A DNA stretch of 64,000 nucleotides from JANQOH01 sp965201155. Lineage in GTDB: Bacteria; Pseudomonadota; Alphaproteobacteria; UBA7887. The DNA lies in the NCBI GenBank assembly GCA_965201155.1, contig OZ241752.1, forward strand, positions 682,001 through 746,000. Reading direction: 5' to 3'. Below, one piece after another: positions 52,062-60,802 of the stretch; positions within the stretch are counted from its first letter, which is position 1; every line of letters begins with the position of its first letter. The notes beneath the pieces are model-generated. The model was not told the DNA's origin. It was given only the letters and a program-made list of their open reading frames with translations, and searched no databases. The translations under genes were made by a program, and so were the position numbers.

Positions 52062-53719
52062 CCCGTCCTCCGTCGCGGCACCGGCGCCGCGAAACGCGCC
52101 GGCATGGGTTTGAACTGGCAGCCGTCGACGAACAACTCGAAAAAATCAGGCGTCATTTCCAGTTCCACATGTTCGATCTTCTTCACCAGCGCTTCCAGCC
52201 GCAGCCGCTCGGGCGCCGACAGGAGCACCATTCGTGCGCCGGCGGCAGCGGCGTTGCCCACCTTGTCGATGCGTTCCACCGGAACCGGCGCCAGCAACCC
52301 GATATCGATCGCGTTTCGCGGGTCCACATAGGTTGCGAACCCGCCCGCGAGATAGAGTTTGTCTATCGCCTGCGGGTCGATGCCCAGTTGGCGCAGGACA
52401 ATAAATTGTCCGCAATAGTTCGCGGCCTTGGCCTGACCGAGATTGCTCGCGTCGCGGCGCGAAAACGCGATTCCCCGCTCGCGCACCAGCGGAAGCGCGA
52501 ACACCTTGCGCCCGGCGGCGAACACGCCTTTTGCCGTCATCATGCCGTGACGGCGCAATTCCGCCAGCAAATCGATGAGGCCCGATCCGCACAGCCCGTC
52601 GGGCGGCCTGTCGCCGATGGTTTGCCACGAGAAACCGTCGCCTGCCACTGAAATGGACTCGATCGCGCCCGCCACTGCGGGCATTCCATATTCGACGAGC
52701 CCGCCCTCGAAGGCAGGGCCGGCAGGGCATGACGCAGCGGCAATGCGCCCGCCTGCCGCCACCACAACTTCCGTATTGGTACCCATGTCCACCAGCATCA
52801 CCGCTTCGCCGGTGTGCTCGGAGAGACCGATGGCAGCGAGGCACGCTGCCGTATCAGCGCCGACATGACTGGCAATCAGCGGTGGGCTGTAGGCCCGGGC
52901 CCGGCGGTTGACCCGCAGGCCCAGCGACCAGGCATCAACCGACAGCGCAGTACTGTCTCGCCGCCCTGCGGCAAACTCATATTCCACCAATGATTTGTAT
53001 GGCTTCTGGCCAATCGACTGCACATCATGGCCGAAGAAAATATCGCGCATTGTCGTATTGCCGGCAATCACGATCTCGTAAATCTCGCGGCGGGCAATGC
53101 CGTGGCGGCGCGCCAGATTCCGGATTTCGCGATTGAGTGCGGTGACGACGGCCTGCTGAAGTTCTCCCTGCCCCGCCTCCCCGGCATAGGAGATGCGCGT
53201 CATCACGTCGCTGCCGGCAAAACGCTGCGGGTTTTCGAACGCCACCGCCGCCACCGACTCACCGGTTTCCAGATCGACCAGGTCCATTACCACCGTGGTC
53301 GTTCCGAGATCGACGGCAAGGCCGAGAATGCGTCCGCGATAGTGGTCGACGAGGGCGTCACCGTAAAACACATCGCCGCCGCGCCGCGTCACCATGGGAG
53401 CGCGGTCGAGGGTCGCGCGAGGCGCGCCTACAGTGACGATGCGCGGCCGCCGCCGCAGGGGGGCAAACACCACCTCGACATCGTCTGCGACGAGCACCGC
53501 CTGACAGGCCAGCCGATAGGGGTCGCGCAAGAAGGATTCCGCTTCGCTGCGCGGATTCAGCGCATCCATCCCGCGCGTGACTTCGACCACGCATTCGTGA
53601 CAGCGTCCCGTGCGGCGGCATGAGGTAGCGACTTCGACCGCCAGTGCATCGGCATAGTCGAAAATGCTGCGCCCCACCGTCGCGCGATGCGCTGTGCCGT
53701 CGTGGCGAACCTGGCTCAC
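52058..53719 (-). CDS. corrinoid activation protein (RACo/RamA-like, [2Fe-2S] plus ASKHA, DUF4445)
   Basis: 553 residues. The N-terminal plant-type ferredoxin domain carries Cys34, Cys40, Cys43 and Cys72 in the C-x5-C-x2-C pattern. The long ASKHA domain has LAVDLGTTTVVMDLVDL, IVIAGNTTMRDIFFGHD, HVGADTAACLAAIGL, LVDMGTNTEVVV, and LAGGFATYVDP. Such proteins use ATP and electrons to rescue inactive Co(II) corrinoid back to Co(I). Its start overlaps the stop of the Cys-rich small gene by four bases. Confidence 0.9.
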   Translation of the reverse strand: MSQVRHDGTAHRATVGRSIFDYADALAVEVATSCRRTGRCHECVVEVTRGMDALNPRSEAESFLRDPYRLACQAVLVADDVEVVFAPLRRRPRIVTVGAPRATLDRAPMVTRRGGDVFYGDALVDHYRGRILGLAVDLGTTTVVMDLVDLETGESVAAVAFENPQRFAGSDVMTRISYAGEAGQGELQQAVVTALNREIRNLARRHGIARREIYEIVIAGNTTMRDIFFGHDVQSIGQKPYKSLVEYEFAAGRRDSTALSVDAWSLGLRVNRRARAYSPPLIASHVGADTAACLAAIGLSEHTGEAVMLVDMGTNTEVVVAAGGRIAAASCPAGPAFEGGLVEYGMPAVAGAIESISVAGDGFSWQTIGDRPPDGLCGSGLIDLLAELRRHGMMTAKGVFAAGRKVFALPLVRERGIAFSRRDASNLGQAKAANYCGQFIVLRQLGIDPQAIDKLYLAGGFATYVDPRNAIDIGLLAPVPVERIDKVGNAAAAGARMVLLSAPERLRLEALVKKIEHVELEMTPDFFELFVDGCQFKPMPARFAAPVPRRRTG

Positions 53720-54036
53720 GCGTCGTCTGTGCGGCGTCGGGCGGCAGCGCGCTCGCGAATGGTCCTGATCCGGCGTTTCGCGCGCTCACGGCTGTCAGGG
53801 CGGGTTTCCCACGCCAGCCGATAGTCGAAGCGCCCGTCATGAGTGCAAGCGGGTCGTTCGCCGTCCCCCATATCCAGCTGGCTGCGGCAGCGAATATGTG
53901 CGGTACAGCGGTCGTGCCGGTCGCGATAGGGGCAGCGCGTCTGCGCCTGCACCTCGGCATGGCCGACCATTTCGCCGAATATCTCGGTGATGCGGTCCAA
54001 CCGCTTCTGCAGTTCGTCCTTGTCGGGTTTGGGCAT
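53716..54036 (-). CDS. small Cys-rich protein of unknown function, in corrinoid operon
   Basis: 106 residues. N-terminal helix with charged residues (KPDKDELQKRLDRITEIFGEM) and four Cys at about 35, 44, 50 and 64 in a CPYRDRHDRC...C...C arrangement together with several His, which suggests a metal site (Zn or Fe-S). The C terminus is very Arg-rich. Overlaps the reactivator gene by four bases, and follows the corrinoid protein gene after about 20 bases. No family recognised. Confidence 0.65.
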   Translation of the reverse strand: MPKPDKDELQKRLDRITEIFGEMVGHAEVQAQTRCPYRDRHDRCTAHIRCRSQLDMGDGERPACTHDGRFDYRLAWETRPDSRERAKRRIRTIRERAAARRRTDDA

Positions 54037-54057
54037 GGCGGTGAAACGGCGTACCGG

Positions 54058-54807
54058 TCAATCGTCGGCTGTAGACAGTTCCTTCGCCAGCGCGACACAG
54101 GCGAGCGCGTCCTTGCCATAGCCGTCCGCGCCCATATCGTCGGCAAATTCCTGCGTTACCGGCGCACCGCCGACCATGATGCGCACATCGTCGCGCAGGT
54201 CGGCATCGATGAAGGCTTCGATGGTCTTGCCCATATTCGGCATGGTCGTGGTCAGCAGCGCCGACATCCCCAAAACGCGCGCATCATGTTCCTCGACCGC
54301 CTCGATGAAGTCGTCCTCCGAGGTGTCGACCCCCAGATCGTGCACCACAAACCCGGCGCCGCGCAGCATCATGATGCAGAGATTCTTGCCGATATCGTGC
54401 AGGTCGCCTTTTACCGTTCCCATCACCACGGTACCGATGGGTTCGATCCCCGACGCCGACAGGATCGGTTCGATATGACCCATTCCCGCCTTCATCGCCC
54501 GGGCGCAGGCCAGCACTTCGGGAACGAAGATGAAGTTTTCCCGAAACTTGATCCCCACAATCCCCATGCCGGCGATAAGCCCGTCATCCATGATCTCCAG
54601 CGCTTCGATACCTTCGTCGAGCGCCTGGCGGGTCAGTGCGTCCACTTCATCATCGTCGCCTTCAATGATACCCGCGGCAATGGCCTGCATGAGCGGGCGG
54701 ATACGCGCAAAAAGCTCGATGTTGCGGGTGATTTCCTCTGGCCGCTCAAGATATTCCTCGATTTCGTCACGAATGATTTCGTTGCTGATATCGCCTAGTT
54801 CGGCCAC
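54058..54807 (-). CDS. corrinoid-binding methyl-carrier protein
   Basis: 249 residues of the B12-binding family (MtbC/MtaC/MtgC-like). A four-helix N-terminal cap (residues 1-115) is followed by the Rossmann domain with GTVKGDLHDIGKNLC; His137 in DLHDIG is the lower-axial cobalt ligand. Further motifs GAGFVVHDLGVD and MSALLTTTMPNMGKTIEA are typical. It shuttles the methyl group between the two methyltransferases. It lies 21 bases after the MtaA-like gene. Confidence 0.93.
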   Translation of the reverse strand: MAELGDISNEIIRDEIEEYLERPEEITRNIELFARIRPLMQAIAAGIIEGDDDEVDALTRQALDEGIEALEIMDDGLIAGMGIVGIKFRENFIFVPEVLACARAMKAGMGHIEPILSASGIEPIGTVVMGTVKGDLHDIGKNLCIMMLRGAGFVVHDLGVDTSEDDFIEAVEEHDARVLGMSALLTTTMPNMGKTIEAFIDADLRDDVRIMVGGAPVTQEFADDMGADGYGKDALACVALAKELSTADD

Positions 54808-54828
54808 CGCGCCCTCCCGCCCTGCAGC

Positions 54829-55875
54829 CTATTGGAGCGGTGAGCGCGCGTTATGCCAATCGCGCACGGCTAGCGGAATCTCGCGCAGATTTTCGATCGG
54901 AGCCTGCAACGGCACGGCGCATTCCGGCCCGATCGCCTGCACTCCCGCCTCGAGATTGGCGAACACTTCCGCACGCACTTCTTCCGGCCCGCGCGCAAAC
55001 AGGGTTTCCGGGTTGTTGATATTGCCGACCAGCGCGATATCGCCGTGAACGGCGTCCATCGACTCTTCGGGAGGGTTCTTGGAGTCGAAATGGAAGGCGG
55101 CCATGCCGGTTTCGGCAATGAACGGCATGCGGTCAACCGTGCGTCCGCATATGTGCAGGATCAGCGGGATCGGCAGGCGTTCGGCGAATTCCTGATGAAG
55201 CTCTTTCAGAAACCGGTCGTAATATTCGCCGCTTACCAGGTCGCCGGTAGCGTGGTCGGGCAAGGTCAGTGCATCGGCCCCGGCCTCGATCTGCGCGCGG
55301 CCAAACTGTATCGTTACTTCTTTGAGCCGTTCGAGCACCAGTTGCGCCCGTCCCGGATCGTCCAGCGTCAGGAGCAGGAACGGCTCCACGCCGAAACAAT
55401 GATAGGCGAGCGACCATGGCCCCATTGTCTTGCCGATGATCGCCACTTCGTCGCCGAAGCGCCGGCGCAGGATCTTGATCGACTCGATGACGCAGGTCAT
55501 GTCCGGATGAAGGAGCAGATCGTTCGGGATGGCGATCTCGTCCGCGTCCGTCCAGATCGGCTCACGCATGCGCACGGTCGGCCAGTTGTCCTTTTGCTCC
55601 CACTGCATCTTGCAGCCCAGCGCCGAAGACTCCTGAATGATCGAAAAGACGGGCATGATGGAATCAAACCCGAGATCGGTATAGCTGGTGGCAGCGAGGC
55701 GGGCCATCAATTCCGGGTCGCGATTGGCAACCGGAAACGGGGCTTCCACAAGGTCCATCAATTCGACGGTCGCCACCGATGTGGGGTTGCACACCGGCGT
55801 GCGGTCAACCGGTTGGCGCGCCAGCGCCGCCAGCACCCGTTCCCGCGAAGTCATCGACGCTACCTTTTCGGTCAT
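54829..55875 (-). CDS. MtaA/UroD-family methyltransferase (probable substrate-side corrinoid enzyme)
   Basis: 348 residues with the uroporphyrinogen-decarboxylase fold used by MtaA, MtbA and CmuA. The zinc site is seen as His241 and Cys243 (LILHICGRTVDRM) plus Cys319 (GPECAVPL), the HxC...C pattern of the methyltransferases rather than of true HemE, which has no such Cys. Other segments: SRERVLAALARQPVDRTPV and GTMGPWSLAYHCFGVE-like MGPWSLAYHC. In methanogens this type moves a methyl group to coenzyme M; bacterial relatives such as CmuA demethylate chloromethane. The donor here is unknown. Confidence 0.88.
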   Translation of the reverse strand: MTEKVASMTSRERVLAALARQPVDRTPVCNPTSVATVELMDLVEAPFPVANRDPELMARLAATSYTDLGFDSIMPVFSIIQESSALGCKMQWEQKDNWPTVRMREPIWTDADEIAIPNDLLLHPDMTCVIESIKILRRRFGDEVAIIGKTMGPWSLAYHCFGVEPFLLLTLDDPGRAQLVLERLKEVTIQFGRAQIEAGADALTLPDHATGDLVSGEYYDRFLKELHQEFAERLPIPLILHICGRTVDRMPFIAETGMAAFHFDSKNPPEESMDAVHGDIALVGNINNPETLFARGPEEVRAEVFANLEAGVQAIGPECAVPLQAPIENLREIPLAVRDWHNARSPLQ

Positions 55876-55913
55876 ATCGGCCTCCCGCTTCCTCGAAGCA
55901 TTCCCGGGTGTGT

Positions 55914-56540
55914 TCAGTTTTGCGCGCTGGGCGCTGCCAGCACGCCGCGCGTCGCCTGCATTTCTATCTCGCGCATCACTGCGCGCAGATTCAACGCGCG
56001 AACCATCAGCAACCCGATCAGTGGATCATGGGCAGTGCCGCAGTGAAAAGCGATGTCATTGTCGCTTTCCGATACCGCCTGCATTTCGGCGAGACGGACG
56101 AGGCCGCGCGCCACCGCCTTTACGCGCCGCGGATCACCATCTTCACCGCGGACGCGATAGCGTCCGCCGCCGAGGGGTTCGACACGGATTGTCTGGTTGG
56201 ACTTCTTGTCAAACACTTCCATGGGGCGCGGTGGCGGCGGCGCGCCCGGCGGTGCCTTGCAGGCGTCCAGAAAAAGCCGGCGAACCGCCAAGCGGTGCGG
56301 CGCGCCGCAGGTAAACCGCACAGCGCGCGGGCCGTCGCCGGCGACCATGCCACCAAGCGTTTTCATCGCGTCCGCCACACCCTGCAAGCGCTCATCGGCG
56401 CCAGCGATTCGACTATAGGAATGAACCGTGAACGCGGTTGCATCGCCAGCCCGCCGCTCATAAAGGGCGATCGAGATGTCGTGAAACTGGGGGTCCATCG
56501 AGAACAGCTCAATCCGCCGCCCCAGATCGACGATACCCAT
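55914..56540 (-). CDS. unrecognised protein in corrinoid operon
   Basis: 208 residues from ATG 56540 (GGAGC upstream). The ORF runs 20 codons further up, but that part lacks a ribosome site. The fold is unclear; segments are IELFSMDPQFHDISIALYE, FTVHSYSRIAGADERLQGVADAM and RFTCGAPHRLAVRRLFLDAC. A Pro-rich linker (APPGAPPPPRPM) splits it into two halves. The last about 25 residues look like a helix. It lies 38 bases before the MtaA-like gene, at the head of the corrinoid operon, so it may bind or sense the substrate. No family recognised. Confidence 0.6.
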   Translation of the reverse strand: MGIVDLGRRIELFSMDPQFHDISIALYERRAGDATAFTVHSYSRIAGADERLQGVADAMKTLGGMVAGDGPRAVRFTCGAPHRLAVRRLFLDACKAPPGAPPPPRPMEVFDKKSNQTIRVEPLGGGRYRVRGEDGDPRRVKAVARGLVRLAEMQAVSESDNDIAFHCGTAHDPLIGLLMVRALNLRAVMREIEMQATRGVLAAPSAQN

Positions 56541-56662
56541 GCGATGCTCCGCGCATTCCGCGATAATCACGACCATACATACCTGTACGGACGCCAACAA
56601 ACAAGCGCGCCCGGCGACCGCCGCCCAGACAGCATGTGAGTGGACCTGTCGGGTCCGCCGGA

Positions 56663-57622
56663 TTAGGCGCCCGGCGAAAACTCCGCGCGCAAGCGGCGCC
56701 GGCGATAACGCGCCAGATAGTCCGGCGCCACCGCCTCCAGTGCCGCCGGAGAAATGCCAAGATCGGAAAACCGCACAATATCGGGATCGGCGCTGACGAT
56801 ATTGTCAGATGCCAGCATCGCGATCTGGTCGCGTGTCAGCGGCGGTTCCGGGAGGAGCTCGAGAAACATCGCCTTGAAGGACAGCAAGGCGGTCGGCACG
56901 GGCACCAGGAATCTCTGCCGCCCGGTAACGTCCAGAACGAACTGAAGCAGGTCACGGAAGGTGTAGATTGCCGGACCACCGAGCTCATGACTCCGGCCGG
57001 CGGATTCCGCGCGGCCCGCCGCGCGCAGCACTGCTTCCGCCACATCTTCCACGTGCACCGGCTGAAACCGGGTGCGCCCGCCCCTGACCAGAGGCAGGGC
57101 GGGGACGATTCGCGCCAGCGCCGCAAATCGGTTCAGAAAGTCATCCTCCACTCCGAACACAGCGGAGGGGCGCAAAATGACCGCGTGGGGAAAGGCGGAG
57201 CGGACAGCGATCTCGCCCGCCGCCTTGCTGCGTCCATAAGCGGCGGGCGAATTCGGGTCTGCACCCAATGCCGAGAGGTGAACAAGCTGCGCCGCGCCCG
57301 CCTGCGCGGCGGCTTCGGCGACATGCCGCGCGCCCTGCACATGCACGTCCGCGAAACTCCGGCGTGCAGTCTCGGACAGGATGCCGACCATATTGACAAT
57401 GAGATCGGAGCGGTCGACTGCCGCCGCGACCGCCGCCGCATTGCCGATATCGACGGCAATCGGCAGAACCTGGCCGACATCCCCTGTGGTTCTCAGGAAC
57501 CCTGCGCGTTCCGGGTGCCGAACACCGACGATAACCCGCGCGCCCGCCTTCGCCAGCCTTTCCACCACATAGCGGCCGATAAAGCCGGACCCGCCGAATA
57601 TCGTGGCCTGCGATATCGTCAT
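56663..57622 (-). CDS. NAD(P)-binding reductase, complex I NDUFA9-like
   Basis: 319 residues. Atypical SDR fold: TIFGGSGFIGRYVVERLAKAGA (GxxGxxG), VGVRHPERAGFLR, VNMVGILSETARRSF, VHLSALGADPNSPAAYGRSKAAGE with the Tyr-x3-Lys (YGRSK), VILRPSAVFGVEDDFLNRFA and FQPVHVEDVAEAVL. This matches the bacterial homologues of mitochondrial NDUFA9, an accessory subunit of NADH dehydrogenase that binds NADPH. A MidA/NDUFAF7 homologue also occurs in the window. Function in bacteria is unclear. Confidence 0.88.
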   Translation of the reverse strand: MTISQATIFGGSGFIGRYVVERLAKAGARVIVGVRHPERAGFLRTTGDVGQVLPIAVDIGNAAAVAAAVDRSDLIVNMVGILSETARRSFADVHVQGARHVAEAAAQAGAAQLVHLSALGADPNSPAAYGRSKAAGEIAVRSAFPHAVILRPSAVFGVEDDFLNRFAALARIVPALPLVRGGRTRFQPVHVEDVAEAVLRAAGRAESAGRSHELGGPAIYTFRDLLQFVLDVTGRQRFLVPVPTALLSFKAMFLELLPEPPLTRDQIAMLASDNIVSADPDIVRFSDLGISPAALEAVAPDYLARYRRRRLRAEFSPGA

Positions 57623-57706
57623 GAGTGTGTCACGGAATCCGCGCTGCTCCCGTTGTCCGCCACAGAGCTTGCCCTACCTTGCCGGGCCGCGCCAGTGCAA
57701 AGTTCG

Positions 57707-57735
57707 TTGACAGCGTGCCCTGTGTGGCGTAGTCA
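57707..57735 (+). promoter_or_regulatory. possible promoter for tRNA-Leu
   Basis: TTGACA at 57707-57712 is a perfect -35 box. Seventeen bases later, TAGTCA at 57730-57735 is a weak -10 candidate. Transcription would begin about 58 bases before the tRNA. Confidence 0.35.
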
Positions 57736-57799
57736 CGGCTCAGGCTAGGGCCGCCGGCCGCTGTCGCGCGACGCGCGGCGAAAGCGGGCGTTCGCCTGT

Positions 57800-57886
<87 letters not shown>

Positions 57887-57923
57887 CGAACACGGCTTCA
57901 ACCCGCTCCGCCCGGGGGGCGGC

Positions 57924-58535
57924 ATGACGATTCACCTGCACCGCTACGACCTTCCCGACAATGCCGAATTCGACGGCGATATCGCCGTTGACACCGAAAC
58001 ACGCGGCCTGCGCCTGGGGCGCGATCGACTGTGCCTTGTGCAACTGTCGGACGGCCGGGGCGCCGCGCATCTGGTCCATTTCCCGACGCCGGACTTTTCC
58101 GCGCCAAACCTGCGCGCGCTTCTGGCCGATGAGAACCGCGCCAAGCTCTTCCACTATGCGCGGTTCGACGTCGCTGTTTTGCGCGTGACATTCGGCCTCA
58201 CCTGCCGGCCGGTTTATTGCACCAAGATCGCCTCCCGCCTCGCGCGCACCTATACCGACCGCCACGGCCTGAAAGACCTGACAGGAGAATTGCTGAGTGT
58301 TTCCCTGTCCAAGGAGCAGCAAAGTTCCGACTGGGCGGCACCCGAACTCAGCGCTGCCCAGCAGGCCTATGCGGCAGCCGATGTGCTGTATCTTCACCGC
58401 TTGCGCGAGCGTCTGAATATCATGCTGGCGCGCGACGAGCGGGGCGCGCTGGCCGATGCCTGCTTCGCGTTCGTCCCCGTGCGCGCGGCGCTCGACATAG
58501 CCGGCTGGGGCGAGGAAGACATCTTCGCGCATTGA
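57924..58535 (+). CDS. ribonuclease D-like 3'-5' exonuclease (DEDD family)
   Basis: 203 residues from ATG 57924 after GGGGGC; the upstream ORF extension reads through the tRNA and is not real. Exonuclease motifs: I, AVDTETRGLRLGRDRLCLVQL (Asp, Glu); II, AKLFHYARFDVAVLR (Asp); III, AAQQAYAAADVLYLHRL (Tyr, Asp). It lacks the HRDC domains of full RNase D (about 375 residues), a common alphaproteobacterial short form. It trims 3' ends of stable RNAs, fitting its place beside a tRNA. Confidence 0.9.
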   Translation: MTIHLHRYDLPDNAEFDGDIAVDTETRGLRLGRDRLCLVQLSDGRGAAHLVHFPTPDFSAPNLRALLADENRAKLFHYARFDVAVLRVTFGLTCRPVYCTKIASRLARTYTDRHGLKDLTGELLSVSLSKEQQSSDWAAPELSAAQQAYAAADVLYLHRLRERLNIMLARDERGALADACFAFVPVRAALDIAGWGEEDIFAH

Positions 58536-58599
58536 TTTGGTCCCTGCCTTCAGCCAGAATTGCAGGCACTCGCCGATCCTGACCAGGGCACCCAGCCAA

Positions 58600-59589
58600 G
58601 TGACCGATACCCTGCTCCAGCGGCGCCGGGCAGCGCAGGCGGACAGTCTGACAGCCGGGCGGCGCGTCCTTGAAACCGAAGCTGCGGCGCTGGTTAACTT
58701 GGCGCGGGCACTCGACAACAGTTTTGCCGAGGCCGTGTCCATGCTGGCGCGGACCACCGGCCGCATCATGACCACCGGCATCGGGAAATCCGGTCACATC
58801 GCCCGCAAGATTGCCGCCACACTCGCCTCCACAGGCACCCCCGCCAGCTACGTCCATCCCGCCGAGGCGCGCCACGGCGACCTTGGAATGATCACGCCCG
58901 TCGATCTTGTTCTCGCACTGTCAAATTCCGGCGAAACAGCGGAGCTGAACGACATTGTCGAACATGCCGCCCGCCACGGCATTCCCCTGATTGCCATTGT
59001 GGGACGCGCCGAGAGCACCCTGGCGCGCCGCGCCGCCCTGGCGCTGACACTGGTCGACGCGCCGGAAGCCTGCCCCAACGGCCTCGCGCCGACCACCTCC
59101 ACCACCATGACAATGGCGTTGGGCGACGCTCTTGCTGTCGCGCTCATGGAGCGCGCCGGATTCACCGGCGCCGCTTTTCGTCTGCTGCATCCGGGCGGCA
59201 GCCTCGCCGCGCGCCTCTCCACCGTTGCCGACCTCATGCACACCGGCAGCGAGGTGCCATGTATCGGAACCGAAGCGGAAATGAGCGCTGCGGTCGTGGA
59301 AATGACTGCCAAGAGCTTCGGCTGTGTCGGCATCACCGACCCCTGCGGCCGGCTGGTCGGAATCATCACCGACGGCGATCTCCGCCGCCATATGACTGCA
59401 GATCTGCTGAGCCTTGCCGTCACCGAAGTGATGACACCGGAGCCGCGTGTGATCGCGCCGGAACGCCTTGCGGGCGAAGCGCTGCTCACCATGACCACAC
59501 ACAAGATCAGCGCCCTGTTCGTGGTCGATGACGGCCTCCCCATCGGCATCCTGCATTATCATGACTGCCTGCGCGCAGGCCTTGGGTGA
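58600..59589 (+). CDS. kdsD: D-arabinose 5-phosphate isomerase
   Basis: 329 residues from GTG 58600; the ORF extends upstream from TTG 58537, but the GTG gives the normal length. SIS domain: MTTGIGKSGHIARKIAATLASTGTPASYVHPAEARHGDLG and LALSNSGETAELNDIV. Then CBS pair (FGCVGITDPCGRLVGIITDGDLRRHM, VMTPEPRVIAPERLAGEALLTMTTHKISALFVVDD). It makes arabinose 5-phosphate for KDO synthesis. Its stop overlaps the lptC GTG. Confidence 0.94.
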   Translation: MTDTLLQRRRAAQADSLTAGRRVLETEAAALVNLARALDNSFAEAVSMLARTTGRIMTTGIGKSGHIARKIAATLASTGTPASYVHPAEARHGDLGMITPVDLVLALSNSGETAELNDIVEHAARHGIPLIAIVGRAESTLARRAALALTLVDAPEACPNGLAPTTSTTMTMALGDALAVALMERAGFTGAAFRLLHPGGSLAARLSTVADLMHTGSEVPCIGTEAEMSAAVVEMTAKSFGCVGITDPCGRLVGIITDGDLRRHMTADLLSLAVTEVMTPEPRVIAPERLAGEALLTMTTHKISALFVVDDGLPIGILHYHDCLRAGLG

Positions 59590-60275
59590 GGCGGGTGCGC
59601 GGTCCCCTGCAACTGCAATCCGCCCTTGCCGGCGCCGAGCGGTCGGAAGTTGCGATTTCCGGTGCGATGCGCGCCGAAGCAGGGTGGCGCCGCCGCGTCA
59701 GCGTCATGCGAATCCTCCTGCCGGCGGCCGCCGTCGGTCTTGCCGCCGCTGTGGTGGGCTGGCCCCTGCTCGGCGGACTGCGCGACACGTTCCATATGGA
59801 ACTGATGGATTCGGACCTGGCAATCAGCAACCGCGATTCCGTCATCCGTCCACGCTTCGAAAGCACCGACACCGACCGCCGCCCCTATACGGTCAACGCC
59901 GAAAAGGCGTGGCGCCCCGCCACCGGCGGCAACCAGGTCTTTCTCGTTCGCCCGGAAGCCAATATGACGGCGGCCGATGGCGACCGTATCACCATGGCTG
60001 CGCAGGAAGGCGTGCTCGACCGCGACCGCGAAACATTGCGCCTGACCGGAGGCGTCGACGTGAACACCGGTTCAGGACTGGAATTGCAAACGGGCTCCGC
60101 CCTGCTTGACATGCAGGCGATGAGGGCGACAACGCATGAATCGGTGCGCGGACACGCTCCGTGGGGAACGCTGGAGGCATCGGAATGCGCGTATTGGTTC
60201 GAAAAACGCATGATCCGCTGCATCGGGCGCCCCACCCTCATCGTATTTCCGAGCCGGTTGGAAGGAGAAGGCTGA
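59586..60275 (+). CDS. lptC: LPS export system protein LptC
   Basis: 229 residues from GTG 59586. One membrane anchor (about residues 42-64) and a periplasmic beta-jellyroll part: LAISNRDSVIRPRFESTDTDRRPYTVNAEKAW, VFLVRPEANMTAADGDRITMAAQEGVLDRDRETLRLTGGVDVN. It takes LPS from the LptBFG extractor and hands it to LptA. Stop overlaps lptA ATG by one base. The weak sequence conservation is normal for LptC; context is decisive. Confidence 0.9.
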   Translation: MRRVRGPLQLQSALAGAERSEVAISGAMRAEAGWRRRVSVMRILLPAAAVGLAAAVVGWPLLGGLRDTFHMELMDSDLAISNRDSVIRPRFESTDTDRRPYTVNAEKAWRPATGGNQVFLVRPEANMTAADGDRITMAAQEGVLDRDRETLRLTGGVDVNTGSGLELQTGSALLDMQAMRATTHESVRGHAPWGTLEASECAYWFEKRMIRCIGRPTLIVFPSRLEGEG

Positions 60276-60802
60276 TGCGAAACACGGCAATCTGGTCAGT
60301 GCTGGCTCCCTTGCTGTGGCTGATCGCCGGCTCGGCGGCCGCGCAATTCGAAGCGGATTCCAACGCGCCGGTCGAAATCACCGCAGACGCGCTGGAATGG
60401 ATGAATGAGGAGCGTATCGCGATTGCCCGCGGCAATGCCGACGCCGTTCAGGGCCGCTATCGCCTGCATGCCGACGTGCTGACTGCCCATTTCCGCAGTG
60501 ACGACGACAATTCGGGCGATACCGTGCAGGATGGCATTCGCATGATCGAAGCGGACGGCAATGTCCGCCTGGAAACTCCCGACGAAACGGTCCGCGGCGC
60601 CGCGGGAACCTACGATGTCGAAAACGGCCTTGTTTCGCTGGTCGGGGAGGTCGTGCTGGCGCAAGGCGAGAGCGTGGCGCGCGGCGACCGCCTGGAAATG
60701 AATCTGAATACCGGGGTCAGCCGCCTGACAGCCCTGCCCGCCAGCGGCAGGCGCGTCTCCGCCGTTTTCACGCCAAACCAGGACGAAAGCGACACCGAAT
60801 GA
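60275..60802 (+). CDS. lptA: LPS export periplasmic protein LptA
   Basis: 175 residues from ATG 60275 (AAGGAG upstream). Signal peptide (LAPLLWLIAGSAAA). OstA-type domain: APVEITADALEWMNEERIAIARGNADAVQGRYRLHADVL, IEADGNVRLETPDETVRG and GDRLEMNLNTGVSRL. It forms the periplasmic bridge for LPS transport. Four-base overlap with lptB. Confidence 0.94.
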   Translation: MRNTAIWSVLAPLLWLIAGSAAAQFEADSNAPVEITADALEWMNEERIAIARGNADAVQGRYRLHADVLTAHFRSDDDNSGDTVQDGIRMIEADGNVRLETPDETVRGAAGTYDVENGLVSLVGEVVLAQGESVARGDRLEMNLNTGVSRLTALPASGRRVSAVFTPNQDESDTE

